64,000 nt of DNA from an uncultured Roseburia sp. (lineage in GTDB: Bacteria > Bacillota > Clostridia > Lachnospirales > Lachnospiraceae), in assembly GCA_910577925.1 (NCBI GenBank), contig CAJTOI010000001.1:10645-74644 (forward strand). The letters run 5' to 3'. Below are positions 51,433 to 59,512 of the stretch, in pieces. The stretch's first letter is position 1; each line of letters opens with the position of its first letter. The notes under the pieces are model-generated. The model worked only from the letters and a program-made list of their open reading frames with translations, did no database searches and was not told the DNA's origin. Position numbers and translations under genes: made by a program.

Positions 51433-51765
51433 ATGAAAAGCAGAAGTGTAGTAATAAGAAATGTCAAAATGATCTGTATTTCGGTTTTGACGGCAGCCGC
51501 GCTGATTATCATCTGTTCGATGCTTTCCGGCACCATAAGAGCACAGGCAGCCCCCACGGAGCCGTCATACAAATATTACACAAGCATCCGTATCCAAAAG
51601 GGAGATACGCTTTGGAGCATTGCCGGTTCTTATATGACAGTCGAGTACGAAGACATCGACGCATATATCCGTGAAATCTGTGCCCTCAACCATATTGAAG
51701 ACTCCGAAATCCATTACGGGCAGTATATTACGGTTCCCTATTATTCGAGCGATTATCTGCAGTAA
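51433..51765 (+). CDS. YneA-like LysM cell division inhibitor (SOS-induced)
   Basis: A 110-residue protein with one N-terminal membrane segment (about residues 12-33, [20 protein letters not shown]) and a C-terminal LysM domain ([20 protein letters not shown], then [20 protein letters not shown]). This is the layout of Bacillus YneA, which is released outside the cell during the SOS response and delays division. The divergent position to lexA and at least three LexA boxes around its promoter support the call. Sequence likeness to YneA beyond the layout is weak. AGGAGG precedes the ATG. Confidence 0.8.
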   Translation: MKSRSVVIRNVKMICISVLTAAALIIICSMLSGTIRAQAAPTEPSYKYYTSIRIQKGDTLWSIAGSYMTVEYEDIDAYIREICALNHIEDSEIHYGQYITVPYYSSDYLQ

Positions 51766-51795
51766 GTTGCCGCTTTCGGAGTAAAGGCCGGACAG

Positions 51796-51824
51796 TTGTT
51801 TTTTCATGGAAAATAGGCTATAAT
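51796..51824 (+). promoter_or_regulatory. Promoter of the plsC-like gene
   Basis: TTGTTT (51796-51801), 17 bases and TATAAT (51819-51824), about 90 bp before the start codon. Confidence 0.65.
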
Positions 51825-51913
51825 AATTCCATATTGTATTTTTTTGCAGCATATTTGGGGGATAAGCTTTTCGGATACTGCATCCGGCTCTGTGCGGAGG
51901 ATATGAAAGTTCT

Positions 51914-52648
51914 ATGATTAAACTTATTTATGTAATATTTATGAACCTGTTTCGTGCGCCATACGTGATTCTGCGGATGCGCAGAGAGGCCGACCATCCG
52001 GAGCAGTATTCCGAGGAAGCGCGCTATGAGCTTGCACGCCATGTCATCCGTCTTATGAAATTGACCGGCGGCGTCCGCACCAAGGCTTCCGGAACCGAAA
52101 ATCTGCCGGAAGAGGGCGGCTATATGATGTATCCGAATCATCAGGGGAAATATGATGCACTCGGAATTATTCACACGCACAGAAAGCCCTGTTCTTTGGT
52201 GATGGATAAGGCAAAGTCAAATACGATCCTGGTGCGGGAGTTTGTGGATTTACTGCAGGGAAAGCGTCTCGACAAAAAAGATGTCAGACAGGCGCTTACG
52301 ATTATTAATGAGGTTTCGGAGGAAGTAAAAAAGGGGAAGCGCTACATTCTGTTTCCGGAAGGCGGGTACGAGTTTAACAACCGCAACCATGTCTGTGATT
52401 TTAAGGCCGGCAGCTTCAAAATTGCGCTGAAAACGCATGCGCCGATCATTCCGGTGGCTTTGTACGATTCCTACAGAGTATTCAACAGCTTCTCGCTTGG
52501 TCCTGTCACGACACAGGTACACTATCTGAAACCAATTTTGTTCGAGGAATACGGAAAAATGCGGACACAGGAGATCGCCGCTCTGGTAAAGAAGCGGATT
52601 CAGGAGAAGATAAACGAAATTATCGGAGCCGAAAATTCCGGGAACTGA
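51914..52648 (+). CDS. 1-acyl-sn-glycerol-3-phosphate acyltransferase (PlsC family)
   Basis: A 244-residue PlsC-type protein. The catalytic HX4D motif is in MYPNHQGKYDALGIIHTHRK near residue 75, and the glycerophosphate-binding FPEGGYEFNNRNHVCDFKAG near residue 151. An N-terminal hydrophobic segment (KLIYVIFMNLF) probably anchors it to the inner face of the membrane. It would make phosphatidic acid. It lies between the SOS region and rarA with its own promoter; another PlsC copy may exist elsewhere. Confidence 0.88.
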   Translation: MIKLIYVIFMNLFRAPYVILRMRREADHPEQYSEEARYELARHVIRLMKLTGGVRTKASGTENLPEEGGYMMYPNHQGKYDALGIIHTHRKPCSLVMDKAKSNTILVREFVDLLQGKRLDKKDVRQALTIINEVSEEVKKGKRYILFPEGGYEFNNRNHVCDFKAGSFKIALKTHAPIIPVALYDSYRVFNSFSLGPVTTQVHYLKPILFEEYGKMRTQEIAALVKKRIQEKINEIIGAENSGN

Positions 52649-52717
52649 CACCGGAGAAAGGCTGACGTGAGATGATATTACCCGCGTATGCGGGAAACAG
52701 ATATGGAGGTGAATTTG

Positions 52718-54040
52718 ATGGAGCAAATGTCATTGTTTGACAGCCGTCCGAGCAATGCTCCGCTTGCCAGCCGTCTCAGGCCGGAACAGCTGAGCGAATT
52801 TGTCGGTCAGACTCATCTGCTGGGAGAGGGGATGATTCTTCGGCAGCTGATCGAGCGGGATCAGATTTCCTCCATGATTTTTTGGGGGCCGCCCGGTGTC
52901 GGAAAAACAACGCTTGCCAGTATCATTGCGAACAGAACAAAGGCTGATTTCATCAATTTCAGTGCGGTTACAAGCGGCATCAAAGAAATTAAAGATGTGA
53001 TGGCTCAGGCGGAAAGCAGCCGGAAAATGGGAATCCGCACGGTCATGTTTGTCGACGAGATCCACCGTTTTAACAAAGCCCAGCAGGATGCCTTTTTGCC
53101 GTTTGTTGAAAAGGGCAGTATCCTGCTTATCGGTGCAACGACAGAAAATCCTTCTTTTGAGATTAACGCCGCACTTTTATCCCGCTGTAAGGTTTTTGTG
53201 CTCAAAGCACTCAATGACGAGGATTTGACGCGGTTACTGCAAAACGCAATCCGCAGTCCCAAGGGCTTTGGGACACAGCCCGTCCACATCACGCAAGCGC
53301 AGCTGCGGGCGATTGCGCAGTCGGCCTCCGGTGACGCGCGTACCGCGCTGAATACGCTGGAAATGGTTGTGTTAAACGGAAGCATCCGCTCTGACGGTTC
53401 CATTGCCGTGAGTGATGAGGAATTGTCCCAATGTATCAACAGAAAGTCCCTGCTCTACGATAAAAACGGCGAAGAACACTACAACATCATTTCGGCACTC
53501 CACAAATCGATGCGCAATTCCGATCCGGACGCTGCGGTCTACTGGATGCAGCGCATGCTTGAAGGCGGAGAGAACCCGCTTTATATTGCGCGCCGTCTGA
53601 TTCGCTTTGCAAGCGAAGATGTGGGGATGGCCGATGCGAATGCGCTCCAGATCGCGGTAGCAGCTTATCAGGCCTGTCATTTTAACGGAATGCCGGAATG
53701 TGACGTAAATCTTGCCCAGGCAGTCGTCTATCTCTCGATGGCGCCGAAATCAAACGCTCTTTATCGGGCGTGTGAAGCGGCCAAATCAGATATCCGCACG
53801 CGCGAGCCCGCACCGGTTCCGCTTCAAATCTGCAATGCGCCCACACAGCTGATGAAAGACTTAGACTACGGTAAGGGATATGAATATGCACACGACTATG
53901 AAAATAAACTGACAAAGATGCAGTGTCTTCCGGATGCTTTAAAGGACCGAACGTATTATTGTCCGACCACACAGGGAGCGGAGGCCGGAATCAAAGAAGC
54001 ACTTGCCGAGATCAAAGCATACAAAAAGAGTATGCTTTAA
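52718..54040 (+). CDS. rarA: Replication-associated recombination protein RarA (MgsA)
   Basis: A 440-residue AAA+ ATPase with PLASRLRPEQLSEFVGQTHL, Walker A FWGPPGVGKTTLASIIANRT, Walker B VMFVDEIHRFNKAQQDAFLP, sensor LIGATTENPSFEINAALLSR and the C-terminal MgsA part (ARRLIRFASEDVGMADANAL). It acts at stalled replication forks. GGAGGTGA before the ATG at 52718 supports this start over the ATG 30 bases earlier. Confidence 0.96.
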   Translation: MEQMSLFDSRPSNAPLASRLRPEQLSEFVGQTHLLGEGMILRQLIERDQISSMIFWGPPGVGKTTLASIIANRTKADFINFSAVTSGIKEIKDVMAQAESSRKMGIRTVMFVDEIHRFNKAQQDAFLPFVEKGSILLIGATTENPSFEINAALLSRCKVFVLKALNDEDLTRLLQNAIRSPKGFGTQPVHITQAQLRAIAQSASGDARTALNTLEMVVLNGSIRSDGSIAVSDEELSQCINRKSLLYDKNGEEHYNIISALHKSMRNSDPDAAVYWMQRMLEGGENPLYIARRLIRFASEDVGMADANALQIAVAAYQACHFNGMPECDVNLAQAVVYLSMAPKSNALYRACEAAKSDIRTREPAPVPLQICNAPTQLMKDLDYGKGYEYAHDYENKLTKMQCLPDALKDRTYYCPTTQGAEAGIKEALAEIKAYKKSML

Positions 54041-54112
54041 TCCCGGGAAAGCACTTTATTGGTTGACGCTTCCCCTGTAAACAACGGGAGGCATGGTCGG
54101 ATATGAACGAAT

Positions 54113-55162
54113 CTATATATCCCGCAGTTTTACATGCTTTGCAGCGCTGCGCCGTCTGTCTTCATCGATGGCTGCATAGTGTTTTCGGGTTGTATTGACG
54201 TCTTTATGTCCCAAAACATCGGCTACCAGATAGATATCCCCCGTTTCCCGGTAGAGGGAGGTTCCGTAGGTACTACGGAGCTTGTGGGGGGTGATATGCT
54301 TGAGGTTGGTAATTAATTTCGAATATTTTTTTACCAGATTTTCCACGGAACGGACATTTAGCCGTCGATTTTGCAACGATAAAAAGAGCGCATTGATGCT
54401 TCCGTCCTCGGCCGTGATTTTCTGCCGCTCTTCCATATAATTCATCAGCGCGGTCCGAACTTCATCTCCGAAATATACAACTACCTCCGCGCCGCCTTTT
54501 CGATGTATTTTAATGCCGTTATTGCGGAAATCAACATCCCCTATATCCAGTCCCACACATTCCGAGACACGGATTCCCGTTCCCAGCAGCAGCGTCATAA
54601 GCGCCAGATCTCTTTTTTTTGTCTTTTCGTGATACATTTGCTGGCGTGCAGTCAGACTTTCTCCGGATTCCACCTCATCCAGCAGCCGGGCCACTTCATC
54701 AATGTCAAGGCGCACAATATTCTTTTCGTGAATTTTCGGCATGTCAACCTTAACTGCCGGATTATTCCGAATCAGCTCATTCTTGTAGAAATAGCGGTAG
54801 AAGGAGCGGAGAGAAGCAAGCTTCCGTTTGATGCCACGCTCATCGTTTGTGTGCTCGGTTCCGTCCTTTTCATAATATTTCAGGTGGAAGAGGTATTCCT
54901 CAATGTCCATCGGTGTGATTTCGTCCAGAACAGACAGCGGTATCTCACGCAGTTCCATCTGGCTGCATATGGGGTTTTCCCGATGCAGATAGTCAAAAAA
55001 ACAGCCGATATCGTAGGCATATGCGATGCGGGTGCGGGAAGAGGTTGTGGGCTCGATACCGATAAAAAACTGTTTGCAGAACGGCGGTAAGTCGCTTAAC
55101 ATTTTCCGCAGCCGGAGCTCGTTTTTTATATTTACATTCTCGTAATATGCTTTTTCTTTCAT
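54113..55162 (-). CDS. XerS-like tyrosine recombinase
   Basis: A 349-residue tyrosine recombinase with all catalytic residues: Arg198 (LLLGTGIRVSECVGL), Lys222, His293-x-x-Arg296 (TPHKLRSTYGTSLY), His319 (VADVLGHKDV) and Tyr329 (TTRKHYAAI). The N-terminal SAM-like core-binding domain spans about residues 35-130. Length and motif spelling resemble XerS, the single-protein dif resolvase of streptococci, more than XerC/XerD of about 300 residues. The ATG at 55162 follows GAGGGAAAG; a TTG at 55201 and an ATG at 55174 are alternatives. No phage or integrase neighbours exist, so a chromosome-resolution role is likelier than mobility. Confidence 0.88.
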   Translation of the reverse strand: MKEKAYYENVNIKNELRLRKMLSDLPPFCKQFFIGIEPTTSSRTRIAYAYDIGCFFDYLHRENPICSQMELREIPLSVLDEITPMDIEEYLFHLKYYEKDGTEHTNDERGIKRKLASLRSFYRYFYKNELIRNNPAVKVDMPKIHEKNIVRLDIDEVARLLDEVESGESLTARQQMYHEKTKKRDLALMTLLLGTGIRVSECVGLDIGDVDFRNNGIKIHRKGGAEVVVYFGDEVRTALMNYMEERQKITAEDGSINALFLSLQNRRLNVRSVENLVKKYSKLITNLKHITPHKLRSTYGTSLYRETGDIYLVADVLGHKDVNTTRKHYAAIDEDRRRSAAKHVKLRDI

Positions 55163-55229
55163 TCTTTCCCTCATTTCTGCGCTGGTTTCTGCGCGTTCCA
55201 AACAGTCGGAAACATTGTCTGTCGTTGTT

Positions 55230-55958
55230 TTATTGTGTAATCTGCGGCCATCCGGTTATATTTCCGTGTATGATTGCATGAAATAAGCGTTTTTTAACGC
55301 CGGGAGTCTCCCTGTTCATCTGTCCCAGCAGATTTTTCACATATTCCCGTCTGGTTGTCCCGTCAACCGGGCAGGGATTTTTTACAACCGGAAGCCGATA
55401 TTTATTCTGAAACCCTTTAATCTCGGCTTCCGAAGCGTAGAGCAACGGGCGGATTACCGTCAGACCCGTATGCTCTAAGCGTGTTACCGGCGGAAATGCA
55501 TAGAAGCGCCCCTCATAGATTAAGGATAGAAACGCCGTCTCTATGATGTCATCCATATGGTGCGCGTACGCAACTTTGCTGCAGCCAAGCGCAAGAGCGG
55601 CATCATTGAGTGCACCTTTCCGCATTTTCGCACAGAGCGGGCACGGCGAGGCCCCTTCGGGGATCTTGTGGTTCACGATCGAAGCAATTTCCGTAGGTAC
55701 AATCCGGCAGGACACTTCCAGCTTTTCGCACAGCGACAAAATCGGATGCAAATCAAACCCGTTGTAGCCAAGATCAACCGTGACGGCCTGCAGTTCAAAC
55801 TCCCTGGGATAAAATTCTCTTAACCGGGAAAGCGCGCAGAGCAGTGCAAGCGAATCTTTCCCTCCGGATATGCCGACTGCGATTCTGTCACCGGCCTCAA
55901 TCATCCGGTAGTCGTCAACTGCCTGTCTTGTATAACTTAATAATTTTTGAAGCTTCAT
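55230..55958 (-). CDS. TtcA-family tRNA 2-thiolation protein
   Basis: A 242-residue PP-loop ATPase: GISGGKDSLALLCALSRLRE (SGGKDS), the cysteine pair in EGASPCPLCAKMRKGALNDA, and VAYAHHMDDIIETAFLSLIY. TtcA makes 2-thiocytidine at position 32 of some tRNAs through an iron-sulfur cluster held by the CxxC. The call is at family level; clostridial members may have other tRNA targets. It lies 68 bp upstream of the recombinase gene on the same strand. Confidence 0.88.
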   Translation of the reverse strand: MKLQKLLSYTRQAVDDYRMIEAGDRIAVGISGGKDSLALLCALSRLREFYPREFELQAVTVDLGYNGFDLHPILSLCEKLEVSCRIVPTEIASIVNHKIPEGASPCPLCAKMRKGALNDAALALGCSKVAYAHHMDDIIETAFLSLIYEGRFYAFPPVTRLEHTGLTVIRPLLYASEAEIKGFQNKYRLPVVKNPCPVDGTTRREYVKNLLGQMNRETPGVKKRLFHAIIHGNITGWPQITQ

Positions 55959-55983
55959 AATGAGAAATTTCCTTCCGGGATAG

Positions 55984-56013
55984 TTGAAAAATACCTGTCA
56001 TATCACGTATAAT
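55984..56013 (+). promoter_or_regulatory. Promoter of dtd
   Basis: TTGAAA (55984-55989), an 18-base spacer and TATAAT (56008-56013), 57 bp before the start. Confidence 0.65.
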
Positions 56014-56069
56014 AAATATCGTTCGCAGCAATCATTTCTGCCGAAACAAACAACAGACGGAGGGTTCTC

Positions 56070-56519
56070 ATGAAATTTGTAATTCAGCGCGTAACACATG
56101 CTTCCTGCACCGTGGACGAAAAGATCACCGGTCAAATCGATCAGGGTTTTCTGGTTCTCATCGGTATTTCCGATTCGGATACCAGAGAGATTGCCGATAA
56201 AATGATAAAAAAATTGATAGGCTTACGCATATTTGAAGATTCCGAGGGAAAAACAAATCTGTCCCTGTATGATGTGGGCGGCAGCCTTTTATTGATTTCT
56301 CAATTTACCCTGTATGCCGACTGTAAAAAAGGCAATCGACCGTCTTTTATCCGTGCGGGAAAACCGGATATGGCAAACAATATGTACGAATATATCCTGG
56401 AACGCTGCAAAACAGAAATTCCGGTTGTCGAGCGCGGAATTTTCGGTGCCAATATGAAAATCTCCTTATTAAACGACGGACCGTTTACGGTTATCCTTGA
56501 TTCGGATGAAATCTGTTAA
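56070..56519 (+). CDS. dtd: D-aminoacyl-tRNA deacylase
   Basis: A 149-residue DTD: MKFVIQRVTHASCTVDEKIT, SQFTLYADCKKGNRPSFIRA (the SQFTL active-site motif) and SLLNDGPFTVILDSDEIC (the cross-subunit Gly-cisPro part reads NDGPFT, close to the usual N-GPVT). It removes D-amino acids from mischarged tRNA. GGAGGG precedes the ATG. In Bacillus it follows relA; here it stands alone. Confidence 0.95.
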   Translation: MKFVIQRVTHASCTVDEKITGQIDQGFLVLIGISDSDTREIADKMIKKLIGLRIFEDSEGKTNLSLYDVGGSLLLISQFTLYADCKKGNRPSFIRAGKPDMANNMYEYILERCKTEIPVVERGIFGANMKISLLNDGPFTVILDSDEIC

Positions 56520-56542
56520 AACCAATCGCCGCTTTGAGTTAA

Positions 56543-56571
56543 ATTATAGCACAAAGCCGCCGCTTTGTGAA
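56543..56571 (-). promoter_or_regulatory. Possible minus-strand promoter reading towards dtd (antisense)
   Basis: On the minus strand TTCACA (56566-56571), 17 bases and TATAAT (56543-56548) preceded by TGC. It overlaps the hairpin at 56550-56569. Nothing coding follows on the minus strand until ttcA, so any transcript would run antisense through dtd. Confidence 0.35.
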
Positions 56572-57070
56572 ACGAAACTGTGTATTATTTGCACATCGGA
56601 ATCGGCAGGAAGAGTGCTTTGAAGGTTATTTTATTTATTCGCAAAACACAAGTTTAACGAATAGTTAGACCGATTTCAAAACGAATCACTCACTTTTACA
56701 TGCAAATCTTTTCCCGGCAGCCATGCGTCGTCACTATCGACAACGTTATTATTTTCTGAAAAATTCCCTTCAGCATACGCCGATCAGATGCCTGCAAAAG
56801 AAAAACTTCCGGAATTATCAGATAACGACAAACAATATAGTTACGAAAATTCCATACTTTACACTTTGTAGAGCAATCCTTTACGCTACAGAGCTATACC
56901 GTCAACAGGAATATGCGTTTGTGACAACTCTGGACGTTATCGCCCCGTCTTGTCAGTTCCGACCGAATATACTTGCTGGTCGCCGGAAATGCACCGGCGC
57001 GGGTCTCGTCCCCGCATTTAATTCCCGGCACGCCTGGATATCGCCGAGGGACTCCGACCTTTGGGCGTGA

Positions 57071-57098
57071 AAAGGGCCTGCCTTATCAGCAAGCCCAT
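57071..57098 (-). terminator. Terminator on the minus strand after the relic ORF
   Basis: On the minus strand GGGCTTGC and GCAGGCCC pair (one G-U) around TGATAAG and are followed by TTTTCAC. It lies 14 bp after the stop of the relic small ORF. Confidence 0.65.
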
Positions 57099-57111
57099 TA
57101 ACACAACTAAT

Positions 57112-57238
57112 TTATTCAGCTTTTTCTTCACTTTCATTCTCCGCCTTAAGACCTGCAGAATGTTTACGAATCTCTTTATTCATTTCCCTGACTTCTTCTA
57201 TGCTCTGACATTTTTACAGGTTCAACCTGCGCAACCAT
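57112..57238 (-). pseudogene. Possible small protein gene broken by a one-base shift in an A5 tract
   Basis: From the minus-strand ATG at 57238 the frame reads MVAQVEPVK and then, if one A of the AAAAA tract (57211-57215) is skipped, CQSIEEVREMNKEIRKHSAG and LKAENESEEKAE, then stop at 57112. The result is a 41-residue, charged, helix-like peptide. AGGAGAAAGG lies 12 bases upstream and a terminator 14 bp downstream, so the unit has the parts of a gene. As written the first frame stops after 20 codons. I do not recognise the peptide; chance cannot be excluded. Confidence 0.35.
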
Positions 57239-57353
57239 TGACAAGGTTTTCCTTTCTCCTGGCATACCGACATATGAGTAAATCATAAAGCGTGTCTGTT
57301 TCGCCCAGAGAAAATCGACCAGGAGCCAGCGTAAGTGCGATAAATAACGGATT

Positions 57354-57983
57354 CTATTTTACGGCATCCATAATTTCACGGAATTTCAGTATCATATCTA
57401 CGCAGCCGTCAACTCCGAGTTTTCCGGCATCCAGAGTCAGATGATAAGCGGACGAGTCTCCCCAGCGCTTGCTGGTATAATAATTATAATAGCTGGCGCG
57501 TTGCTTATCATTTTTTATAATCATGTCCTTTGCCTTGTTCTCGGTTATATTCGCCCGTTTGCTGACAAGCTTGATGCGTTTTTCCATATCCGCATGAATA
57601 AAAATATTTATACAGTCCGGATTGTCCGACAGCGCGTAATCGGCACACCGCCCTACAATCACACAGGATTCATGATCTGCAATCTTTTTGATGGTGTCAA
57701 ACTGCGCAAGAAAAACCTTATGATTCAAAGGCATATCGAGAAACGGTGAGGACGAATAGCCGTTCATGGAATACGTGTCCATGACCAGAGAATACAAAAA
57801 GCTGCTTGTCGGCTTTTCATCGTGATTTTCAAATATCTCCTCACAAAAGCCGCTCTCCTTTGCCGCCCGCTGCAGTAATTCCTTGTCATAGAGCGGAATG
57901 CCCAGCCGGTTGGCCAGTTTCTCTCCTACGTCTTTTCCTCCGCTGCCGAATTCACGGCCGATTGTGTAAACTTTATTTCCCAT
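57354..57983 (-). CDS. Cytidylate kinase-like family protein
   Basis: A 209-residue P-loop kinase of the cytidylate-kinase-like family: NKVYTIGREFGSGGKDVGEK holds a variant P-loop (GREFGSGGKDVG), then LGIPLYDKELLQRAAKESGF, CVIVGRCADYALSDNPDCIN and RASYYNYYTSKRWGDSSAYH. Such proteins are common in Clostridia beside true cmk, and their substrate is unknown. The start at 57983 has AAAGGCGG upstream; the earlier in-frame ATG does not fit the family. It lies downstream of rluD on the same strand with a 75-bp gap containing its own -10 box. Confidence 0.88.
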   Translation of the reverse strand: MGNKVYTIGREFGSGGKDVGEKLANRLGIPLYDKELLQRAAKESGFCEEIFENHDEKPTSSFLYSLVMDTYSMNGYSSSPFLDMPLNHKVFLAQFDTIKKIADHESCVIVGRCADYALSDNPDCINIFIHADMEKRIKLVSKRANITENKAKDMIIKNDKQRASYYNYYTSKRWGDSSAYHLTLDAGKLGVDGCVDMILKFREIMDAVK

Positions 57984-58016
57984 AAATATTCCGCCTTTCA
58001 AAATTTCTTTAAAAAT

Positions 58017-58044
58017 ATTATAATACACATGCCGAAAAAGTAAA
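58017..58044 (-). promoter_or_regulatory. Probable promoter of the cytidylate kinase-like gene
   Basis: On the minus strand TTTACT (58039-58044), 16 bases and TATAAT (58017-58022), 34 bp before the start codon. Confidence 0.5.
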
Positions 58045-58058
58045 AGAATTATTTGAAA

Positions 58059-58979
58059 TTAGTGTAAATCGCGCAGTATTTTCTCAAAATATTCCGGCAG
58101 GGGCGCTGTGACTTCCATATACGCGCGGGTGCGCGGATGGATAAATCCGATCAGCAGCGCGTGAAGCGTCTGTCCCTGCAGCCGGTAGGGGCTTTTTCCG
58201 CTTGAATACAGCGTGTCCCCAAGGAGCGGATGCCCGATGCTCGCCATATGTACGCGGATTTGATGCGTACGCCCGGTTTCCAGTTCAAACTCCATATACG
58301 TATAGCGCAAAAAGCGCTCCAGCACCCGGTAGTGAGTGACCGCGTGCCTGCCGTTCGTCTCGTTTATTGCCATTTTTTTCCGTTCTACCGGGTGACGGCC
58401 GATACTCGCTTCAATCGTCCCCGTATCGGCCCCTACGACGCCGCAGACGATTCCCCGATAGCGTCTGCAGACCGAATGCTCCTTAATCTGCTCCGCGATA
58501 AAGAGATGGCTTTCATCGTTTTTGCAGACAATCAGAGAGCCGGTAGTATCCATATCGATGCGGTGAACGATTCCGGGACGGACTTCGCCGTTAATTCCTG
58601 AAAGACTGTCTTTGCAGTGGTACATCACGGCATTTACCAGGGTGCCGGACGCATGTCCCGCAGAGGGATGAACCACCATTCCCTTCGGCTTATTGACAAC
58701 CAGCAGATCCTCGTCCTCATAGAGGATATCCAGCGGGATATCTTCGGGCAGAATCGGCGTTTCTGCGGGATCGGGAAACGCAACACGTATCACGTCCCCT
58801 GCATTCAGCCGATAATTTGCTTTCTGCGGCACGGCATTTACCGTCACCTGCCCGTCTTTGATCAACTTCTGAAAAAAAGAGCGGGACTGCGCACCGCTCT
58901 CGGACAAAAGCAGGGAGAGGTATTTGTCAAGCCGCTCTCCCTCGTTTTCTGTTCCCGCTTCAAAATTTTCTATCCTCAT
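58059..58979 (-). CDS. rluD: RluD-family 23S rRNA pseudouridine synthase
   Basis: A 306-residue enzyme with an N-terminal S4 domain (GERLDKYLSLLLSESGAQSR) and the catalytic motif GIVHRIDMDTTGSLIVCKND (HR(I/L)DxxT(T/S)G), plus VVNKPKGMVVHPSAGHASGT and FELETGRTHQIRVHMASIGH. It acts on U1911/1915/1917 of helix 69 in other bacteria. GGGAGTGA precedes the ATG at 58979; a GTG at 58997 would add six residues and overlap lspA. lspA-rluD is the common Firmicutes pairing. Confidence 0.92.
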   Translation of the reverse strand: MRIENFEAGTENEGERLDKYLSLLLSESGAQSRSFFQKLIKDGQVTVNAVPQKANYRLNAGDVIRVAFPDPAETPILPEDIPLDILYEDEDLLVVNKPKGMVVHPSAGHASGTLVNAVMYHCKDSLSGINGEVRPGIVHRIDMDTTGSLIVCKNDESHLFIAEQIKEHSVCRRYRGIVCGVVGADTGTIEASIGRHPVERKKMAINETNGRHAVTHYRVLERFLRYTYMEFELETGRTHQIRVHMASIGHPLLGDTLYSSGKSPYRLQGQTLHALLIGFIHPRTRAYMEVTAPLPEYFEKILRDLH

Positions 58980-58993
58980 CGAATCACTCCCAG

Positions 58994-59512
58994 TCACTTT
59001 GAAAATGTCAGCACACGCTCAAAATCTTCCTCTTTGTAATAAAAAAGGCCAAGCGCAATCAATAAAAACGCTGCGATTACCACATAGATATCCGCCATGT
59101 TAAAAATCGGAAAATCTATCAGCACAAAATAAAAAAAGTCTACCACATACCCTGCTTTTACCCGGTCAATAAAATTTCCGACGGCACCCGCAAAAAACAG
59201 GACCGCAACCAGATTTAACGGCCGATAACGGGGCTCATCCGGAATCTGCCGGAGATAAAAATAAATAATCAGCACAAGCAGTACCGTCGTTATGACGATA
59301 AAAAACGTCTGCCGGTTCTGCAGAAGACCGAACGCCGCACCATGATTTTCCAGGTAATGCAGCTCAAAAACATCTTTCCAGACGGGAATGGAATCCTGAT
59401 TTTTCAAATGGAGCACGGCGAGCCGCTTCGTCAGCCAGTCGATAAAAATCAAAAACGCGGATACCGCCGCACCGACAAGCACCTTTTTTGCCGTCGCATT
59501 TCCGTTATTCAT
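58994..59512 (-). CDS. lspA: Lipoprotein signal peptidase (signal peptidase II)
   Basis: A 172-residue protein with four membrane helices. The catalytic aspartates are Asp116 (GAVGNFIDRVKAGYVVDF) and Asp141 (FPIFNMADIYVVIAAF), and YLENHGAAFGLLQNRQTFF is the conserved outer loop. It cleaves signal peptides of lipoproteins after lipidation. GGAGG before the ATG at 59512 fixes the start, eight bases inside aroB. Confidence 0.95.
   Translation of the reverse strand: MNNGNATAKKVLVGAAVSAFLIFIDWLTKRLAVLHLKNQDSIPVWKDVFELHYLENHGAAFGLLQNRQTFFIVITTVLLVLIIYFYLRQIPDEPRYRPLNLVAVLFFAGAVGNFIDRVKAGYVVDFFYFVLIDFPIFNMADIYVVIAAFLLIALGLFYYKEEDFERVLTFSK

Larger units (their letters stand above)
56520..57353. other. 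834-bp stretch without an intact gene; hairpins and a relic small ORF
   Basis: This is the largest gene-free stretch in the window. It begins with a hairpin (arms CACAAAGC/GCTTTGTG, 56550-56569). Between 56960 and 57060 lies a GC-rich island with a row of short hairpins (GCCGG/CCGGC, GCGGG/CCCGC). On the minus strand at 57112-57238 is a likely broken small ORF with a terminator after it. The plus-strand frames in it have no ribosome binding sites and unbiased composition. I do not recognise a tRNA, tmRNA, SRP RNA, RNase P RNA or riboswitch. Confidence 0.6.

Noticed and set aside
56960..57060. tRNA or other known structural RNA in the hairpin island
   Set aside because: No cloverleaf with anticodon and T-arm could be built, and none of the hallmark segments of tmRNA, SRP RNA, RNase P RNA, 6S RNA or common riboswitches is present.
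56723..57070. 115-codon plus-strand frame in the 56.5-57.35 kb gap
   Set aside because: No ribosome binding site, no family pattern, mixed composition; most of it runs through the hairpin island. Kept as unexplained DNA, not a gene.
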